Source of the DNA: Methanothrix sp. | GTDB taxonomy: Archaea > Halobacteriota > Methanosarcinia > Methanotrichales > Methanotrichaceae | Length of the DNA: 8,473 bases | Reading direction: 5' to 3' | Assembly (NCBI GenBank): GCA_028679775.1 | Contig: JAJRAX010000210.1 | Coordinates: 1-8,473 of the forward strand | Shown: one piece after another, positions 5,860-8,473 of the stretch | How positions within the stretch are numbered: position 1 is the first letter of the stretch | Layout of the letters: the number at the start of each line of letters is the position of its first letter | The notes under the pieces: model-generated | Told to the model about the DNA's origin: nothing | Databases searched by the model: none | Seen by the model: the letters and a program-made list of their open reading frames with translations, nothing else | Translations under genes and position numbers: made by a program

Positions 5860-6316
5860 AGAAGAAGTAGTAGCCTCCAGAGCTATACATGGACCATTCA
5901 CTTGAATAGTAGTAGGTGGTTCCAGTCCATCCATAGACGTTAGCCGCATACCAGGGATCGTAGGCTGCATACCAGGGATCATACACTGCCGGGCTGTAGT
6001 AGTACGTGTATGTCGGATAGGTGTAAGTAGGATATGTGTAGGTTGGATAGACGTAAGTTGGATACGTGTAGGTCGGATAGGTGTAAGTGTATCTTGGATA
6101 CCAGGAGTAAGCATAGGCAGGATATCCGTAGCTATACGAAACGTACCCTCCGGGATTCAGCCAGTCATGATGGCCGCCATGGCCGCCGAAATCAAGATGA
6201 CCTTCATGATCGTCACCATAAGCTGCTAATTCAGGATTCTCCATTCCCATGTCATCAAAGGCAGAACCCATTGCCACCAGCATTCCCATTGTTATTATGG
6301 ATAATATCAGCTTCAT
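5858..6316 (-). CDS. Secreted tyrosine-rich repeat protein, family not recognised
   Basis: I do not recognise a family. From ATG 6316 the protein has 152 residues. A signal peptide (1-19, probably cut after GSA) is followed by an acidic and His/Gly-rich segment (about 35-50, HEGHLDFGGHGGHHDW). Next comes a Tyr/Pro/Ser region (58-76) and a run of pentapeptides Tyr-Thr-Tyr-Pro-Thr at about 76-105. Then there is a tandem YDPWYAA pair (112-125) and an aromatic end, GGYYFF. Tyr makes up 34 of 152 residues, with six Trp and no Cys, so it is probably an extracytoplasmic structural or adhesive protein. GGAGG lies 16 nt before ATG 6316, which is too far to be ideal. ATG 6352 would add 12 residues in front of the signal peptide. 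An inverted repeat and TATA-like elements lie upstream. Confidence 0.7.
   Translation of the reverse strand: MKLILSIITMGMLVAMGSAFDDMGMENPELAAYGDDHEGHLDFGGHGGHHDWLNPGGYVSYSYGYPAYAYSWYPRYTYTYPTYTYPTYVYPTYTYPTYTYPTYTYYYSPAVYDPWYAAYDPWYAANVYGWTGTTYYYSSEWSMYSSGGYYFF
5946..5987 (-). repeat. Two tandem 21-bp repeats encoding YDPWYAA
   Basis: GCATACCAGGGATC occurs at 5946 and again at 5967. The two 21-bp units are nearly identical and each encodes the heptapeptide Tyr-Asp-Pro-Trp-Tyr-Ala-Ala in the tyrosine-rich gene. High DNA identity suggests recent tandem duplication. Confidence 0.85.
6008..6092 (-). repeat. 15-bp tandem repeats encoding Tyr-Thr-Tyr-Pro-Thr
   Basis: Five consecutive 15-bp units (starting 6008, 6023, 6038, 6053 and 6068; plus-strand form GTARGTNGGATANGT with small changes) and a degenerate sixth encode the pentapeptide repeats. 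Units 2-3 and 4-5 match as 30-bp pairs, differing at about five positions, which points to growth by duplication of a double unit. Confidence 0.85.
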
Positions 6317-6357
6317 TGAGTTAATTGGAATTCCTCCAAGTACCCTGTTCATTGGGC

Positions 6358-6382
6358 TTAATATTAAAAGATGATTTTTATG
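6358..6382 (-). promoter_or_regulatory. Candidate TATA elements of the tyrosine-rich gene
   Basis: On the minus strand CATAAAAATC (about 6383-6374) and TTTTAATATTAAG (about 6370-6358) are TATA-like. The second would start transcription near 6338, just at the GGAGG and 22 nt before ATG 6316. The first would give a nearly leaderless message from ATG 6352. The sequence does not decide between them. Confidence 0.4.
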
Positions 6383-6405
6383 TAGATATCATCTAATATC
6401 TACAT
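6380..6405. promoter_or_regulatory. Perfect 9-bp inverted repeat, operator-like
   Basis: ATGTAGATA (6380-6388) and TATCTACAT (6397-6405) form a perfect inverted repeat with an 8-nt spacer. It abuts the TATA-like elements of the tyrosine-rich gene on its upstream side. The length and position fit a binding site for a dimeric regulator that controls access to the promoter. It could also form a hairpin, but no T-run follows. Confidence 0.5.
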
Positions 6406-6582
6406 GAACCCTCTATAACGCTTTTGATATCGAAAACGGATGCAAAATGGCATTGAGTTTTCGAAAAGATGGATGATCTGCCGCACATCGCAATCATGAC
6501 TCACAGGTCCATGCTCTCGCGAGGAGCTGAGGAAACGGGACTCTCGCGAGGGATCGTGGCAGGATCTTCTGACGAGCCAGCC
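6406..6582. other. Intergenic region with small repeats, no convincing gene
   Basis: The stretch between the two secreted-protein genes holds an inverted repeat TCGAAAAC (6430-6437) / GTTTTCGA (6457-6464) with a 19-nt spacer. It also holds a direct repeat CTCTCGCGAGG at 6514-6524 and 6541-6551, each containing the palindrome CTCGCGAG. A 40-codon plus-strand frame from ATG 6469 has no ribosome-binding site or recognisable product. Confidence 0.4.
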
Positions 6583-7239
6583 TCAAGATGATTGATTCAG
6601 GAGATTCTCGAATGGAGACGACTGGTTGGTGGACGTGGAAACAAGATCCTCAGCAGGCACCTGCACATGCAGAGTGTTGAGCAGATCTCTGATTATCTCC
6701 CAGGGATAGGTCGAGATGATGCGACAGTCGTTCCGGCCCCGATAGACCCCATCCCCATAGATTCTGGCATCAGGAGAATATGCGGCTGCGACTACGAGAT
6801 CTCCCTCCTGGTACTGTCCCTGTCCTAGATACTGCTTTTCGAACCTGAAATTGCCCAGCACTGCCGGCTGGCCATCTATCAAAGGCTGGTAGAGATTGGG
6901 TTCATCCGCTCCGGCATCCATGAGAGCATAATAAATAATATATTCATTGGCACTAATATTTGCGACCATTGGCTCATCATATCGAGTCAGGACCATCGAT
7001 GCCACATAATCGTCGCTGTCTATGGTAAGGTTATATCTGGTGAATCCTATGCCCATGGACGTAACGCCCTTTGATGCATCTTCAACGTAAACTGTGTACT
7101 GCATAGTGGTATTCATATTAAAAGATACAACGTAGGGCCCAACCGTTCCGGATTCGTAAGCTGCAAGTGCTGGTGCGGCCAGGAAAAGCGCCAGGAGCAG
7201 GACGAATAGCGCGCGCATTTTTTTTGCCACGGATATCAT
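6583..7239 (-). CDS. Secreted sequon-rich hypothetical protein
   Basis: I do not recognise a family. From ATG 7239 the protein has 218 residues. A signal peptide (core ALFVLLLALFLAAPALA, cut before AYESG) precedes an apparently beta-rich domain beginning GTVGPYVVSFNMNTTMQYTVYV. Later landmarks are TRYNLTIDSDDYVASMVLTRYDEP, YLGQGQYQEGDLVVAAAYSPD and a helical end (WEIIRDLLNTLHV), followed by a Ser/Asn/Thr-rich tail. Five N-x-S/T sequons (NTT, NLT, NIS and two NQS) suggest a glycosylated surface protein. The start is uncertain: the frame is open to ATG 7308, and ATG 7218 is also possible. 7239 was chosen because it gives a normal signal peptide, though no clear Shine-Dalgarno is present. It has no membrane anchor or Cys-based lipobox. 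Confidence 0.65.
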   Translation of the reverse strand: MISVAKKMRALFVLLLALFLAAPALAAYESGTVGPYVVSFNMNTTMQYTVYVEDASKGVTSMGIGFTRYNLTIDSDDYVASMVLTRYDEPMVANISANEYIIYYALMDAGADEPNLYQPLIDGQPAVLGNFRFEKQYLGQGQYQEGDLVVAAAYSPDARIYGDGVYRGRNDCRIISTYPWEIIRDLLNTLHVQVPAEDLVSTSTNQSSPFENLLNQSS

Positions 7240-7452
7240 TGTTGGCCGTTTATGGCGGCGAATCCATTTCATCCTTTTGGTGAGATCGTACGGACCGGCA
7301 CGGTTCATTCATGGGCCGATCACAGGACAATCATGGGCAGGCCGATCCACCAATCCAATCAGGTAGAACCAGGCAGAGCCTGGCTGACCCAAGCAGAGCT
7401 TGAGATCCTCCAGCGTGCGCGAGAGCCTTCGCTTGAGTAAACCGTGATATAA
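7240..7452. other. Intergenic region between alba and the secreted-protein gene
   Basis: No gene is supported here. A TATA-like TTATATCA on the minus strand (about 7450-7443) lies just after the alba stop and could drive the secreted-protein gene, with a leader of nearly 200 nt. A small perfect inverted repeat CCAGGC-AGA-GCCTGG (7369-7383) has no T-run after it. Upstream extensions of the secreted-protein frame occupy 7240-7308. Confidence 0.3.
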
Positions 7453-7728
7453 TTAATCCTTGGCCAGCAATATCTCCATGGATGATACATTCACTGCTTT
7501 CCCGTCCTCGCTCTGGATAACCTCGGTTCCGATGGTAATATTTTTGACAATTAGATTTGGCATGAATCGATTCCTGGTGATCTCTGCCGCATCCACTGCT
7601 CGAGAGATGGCACGTCCCCTGGCTTTCAATGTTACTGAAGAGATTGGCTTGTTGAACTGGGTCATCACTGCAAGAACGTAGTTCATGACTGGTTTGTCAC
7701 CGATGAAAATCACGGCATTGTCTTCCAT
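7453..7728 (-). CDS. albA: DNA/RNA-binding protein Alba
   Basis: Alba is a small dimeric chromatin protein that coats archaeal DNA and also binds RNA. From ATG 7728 it has 91 residues, the usual size. It shows [21 protein letters not shown] at the N-terminus, with K12 at the place of the acetylatable lysine of Sulfolobus Alba. It continues with the helix [21 protein letters not shown] and the strand pair [11 protein letters not shown]. An excellent ribosome-binding site (AGGAGG, 9 nt before the ATG) fixes this start; the longer frame to 7800 would overlap the end of rlmE. It lies 37 nt after rlmE on the same strand, so the two are probably co-transcribed. Confidence 0.94.
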   Translation of the reverse strand: MEDNAVIFIGDKPVMNYVLAVMTQFNKPISSVTLKARGRAISRAVDAAEITRNRFMPNLIVKNITIGTEVIQSEDGKAVNVSSMEILLAKD

Positions 7729-7736
7729 AGAATCGT

Positions 7737-7742
7737 CCCTCC
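7737..7742 (-). promoter_or_regulatory. Strong Shine-Dalgarno of alba
   Basis: AGGAGG on the minus strand lies 9 nt before ATG 7728 and between the rlmE stop and alba. It decides the start of alba against the upstream in-frame ATG at 7800. Confidence 0.8.
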
Positions 7743-7765
7743 TTCTACTTTTCTTGGGCAGGTTA

Positions 7766-8473
7766 TTAATCCTTTCTCTCAAGGATATCAGCGAAGGCAA
7801 AGTTGGGTTTGACTGCTTCTATCTTCACCCGCAGCCTCTCGCCCTGCTGGGAGCCGCGCACGATGATAGCGAAGCCTTCTACCATGGCAACGCCGTCACC
7901 AGATTTGCCTGTGGACTCGATCAGTACGTCAAGCATATCGCCTTTTCTCACGGGACCAGTGAGCAGTTTCTTGGCTACGATGTAGGTCTCTGCGCTTTCC
8001 TTTCTCGAAGCCGGAGGAGAATGAGCCTGAACGGAAGAGAACTCCCTTCGTACCTCGTTTAAAAAGTCCTGGAAGAGGTCTCCCTGAAAGACCTTGACCA
8101 CGAAGTTGCCCCTTGGCCGCAATAGCTTCTTGGCCATCTTGAGAGCCGAGCGAGCCAGGTCTACTGATACCGCATGGTCCATGTCCCAGGCTCCCGTAAG
8201 GTTTGGCGCGGCATCGCAGATCACGACGTCCGCATCACCGCCGAGAGCCTCTTTAACAAGATCGACTGTGCTCTCGTGGGTTATGTCCGCCTGAAAGGTC
8301 TGGACACCAGGGATGGCAGCTATGCCCTCAAGGTCCACGCCCACAATCTTGCCGCCTGACAGCTTTGCGGCCACCTGCAACCAGCCGCCGGGAGCGGCTC
8401 CCAGGTCCACGACATTGTCATCTCGCTTGATGATGTGAAACTTCTCATTGATCTGCAGCAGCTTGTAGGCGGA
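7766..8473 (-). CDS. rlmE: 23S rRNA (uridine-2'-O-)-methyltransferase RlmE/FtsJ with C-terminal TRAM domain, partial (N-terminus beyond right edge)
   Basis: This enzyme methylates the 2'-hydroxyl of a uridine in the large-subunit rRNA A-loop, using S-adenosylmethionine. The frame is open to the window edge. 235 residues are visible, starting at [12 protein letters not shown], so only a short N-terminus is missing; the GTG at 8410 is internal. The SAM motif is [10 protein letters not shown] (22-31). The K-D-K-E catalytic set is visible as K4 in SAYKL, D87 in [10 protein letters not shown]127 in FVVKVFQG and E162 in RKESAETY. Residues 174-235 ([27 protein letters not shown] and onwards) are a TRAM RNA-binding domain, an addition found in archaeal homologues but not in the E. 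coli enzyme. Alba follows 37 nt downstream. Confidence 0.95.
   Translation of the reverse strand, partial: SAYKLLQINEKFHIIKRDDNVVDLGAAPGGWLQVAAKLSGGKIVGVDLEGIAAIPGVQTFQADITHESTVDLVKEALGGDADVVICDAAPNLTGAWDMDHAVSVDLARSALKMAKKLLRPRGNFVVKVFQGDLFQDFLNEVRREFSSVQAHSPPASRKESAETYIVAKKLLTGPVRKGDMLDVLIESTGKSGDGVAMVEGFAIIVRGSQQGERLRVKIEAVKPNFAFADILERKD

Noticed and set aside
6008..6092. Tandem repeats considered as a CRISPR array
   Set aside because: The units are contiguous without spacers, are multiples of three, and encode a clean amino-acid repeat.
6469..6591. 40-codon plus-strand frame in the spacer
   Set aside because: No ribosome-binding site, no recognisable product and no supporting context.
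7369..7383. Inverted repeat CCAGGC-AGA-GCCTGG as a terminator of alba
   Set aside because: No T-tract follows in either direction, and archaeal termination does not rely on such hairpins.
7252..7440. 62-codon plus-strand frame between alba and the secreted-protein gene
   Set aside because: No ribosome-binding site or domain, and it partly overlaps the upstream region of the minus-strand gene.

Overview
The window reads as chromosomal DNA of a methanogenic archaeon. My best guess is the Methanothrix/Methanosaeta group or a related member of the Methanosarcinia. The archaeal signs are an Alba chromatin protein, an RlmE methyltransferase carrying a TRAM domain, adjacent pyrB and pyrI, a long archaeal-type FKBP isomerase, TATA/BRE-like promoters, and extracytoplasmic proteins rich in N-glycosylation sequons. 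The genus is inferred from protein character only, not from a marker gene.

Left part (1-3447), all on the minus strand: two tandem secreted substrate-binding proteins of the TroA/FepB type are followed by the start of an ABC-2 type permease that runs off the left edge. Each binding protein has a signal peptide and then a pair of dockerin-like EF-hand calcium loops. Upstream of them, at 3244-3447, lies the C-terminal remnant of a third, related binding protein that has lost its N-terminal part. The spacing (1 nt and 22 nt) suggests one transcript from a TATA box near 3119-3128.

Middle part (3545-5828), plus strand: pyrB and pyrI encode the catalytic and regulatory chains of aspartate carbamoyltransferase, separated by 2 nt. 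Next comes an FKBP-type peptidyl-prolyl isomerase/chaperone with its own BRE/TATA promoter. It ends in a short T-rich convergent terminator region shared with the next gene.

Right part (5858-8473), minus strand: there are two secreted proteins without recognised family. One is a small protein made largely of Tyr-Thr-Tyr-Pro-Thr repeats, with a perfect 9-bp inverted repeat in front of it. The other is a sequon-rich, probably beta-structured protein. These are followed by alba and a right-edge-truncated rlmE/ftsJ gene, which probably form an operon.

The most unusual items are the EF-hand/dockerin-like binding proteins linked to an export-type permease (with a decayed third copy), and the tyrosine-repeat surface protein with its operator-like palindrome. 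No CRISPR array, rRNA, tRNA or transposase was seen.
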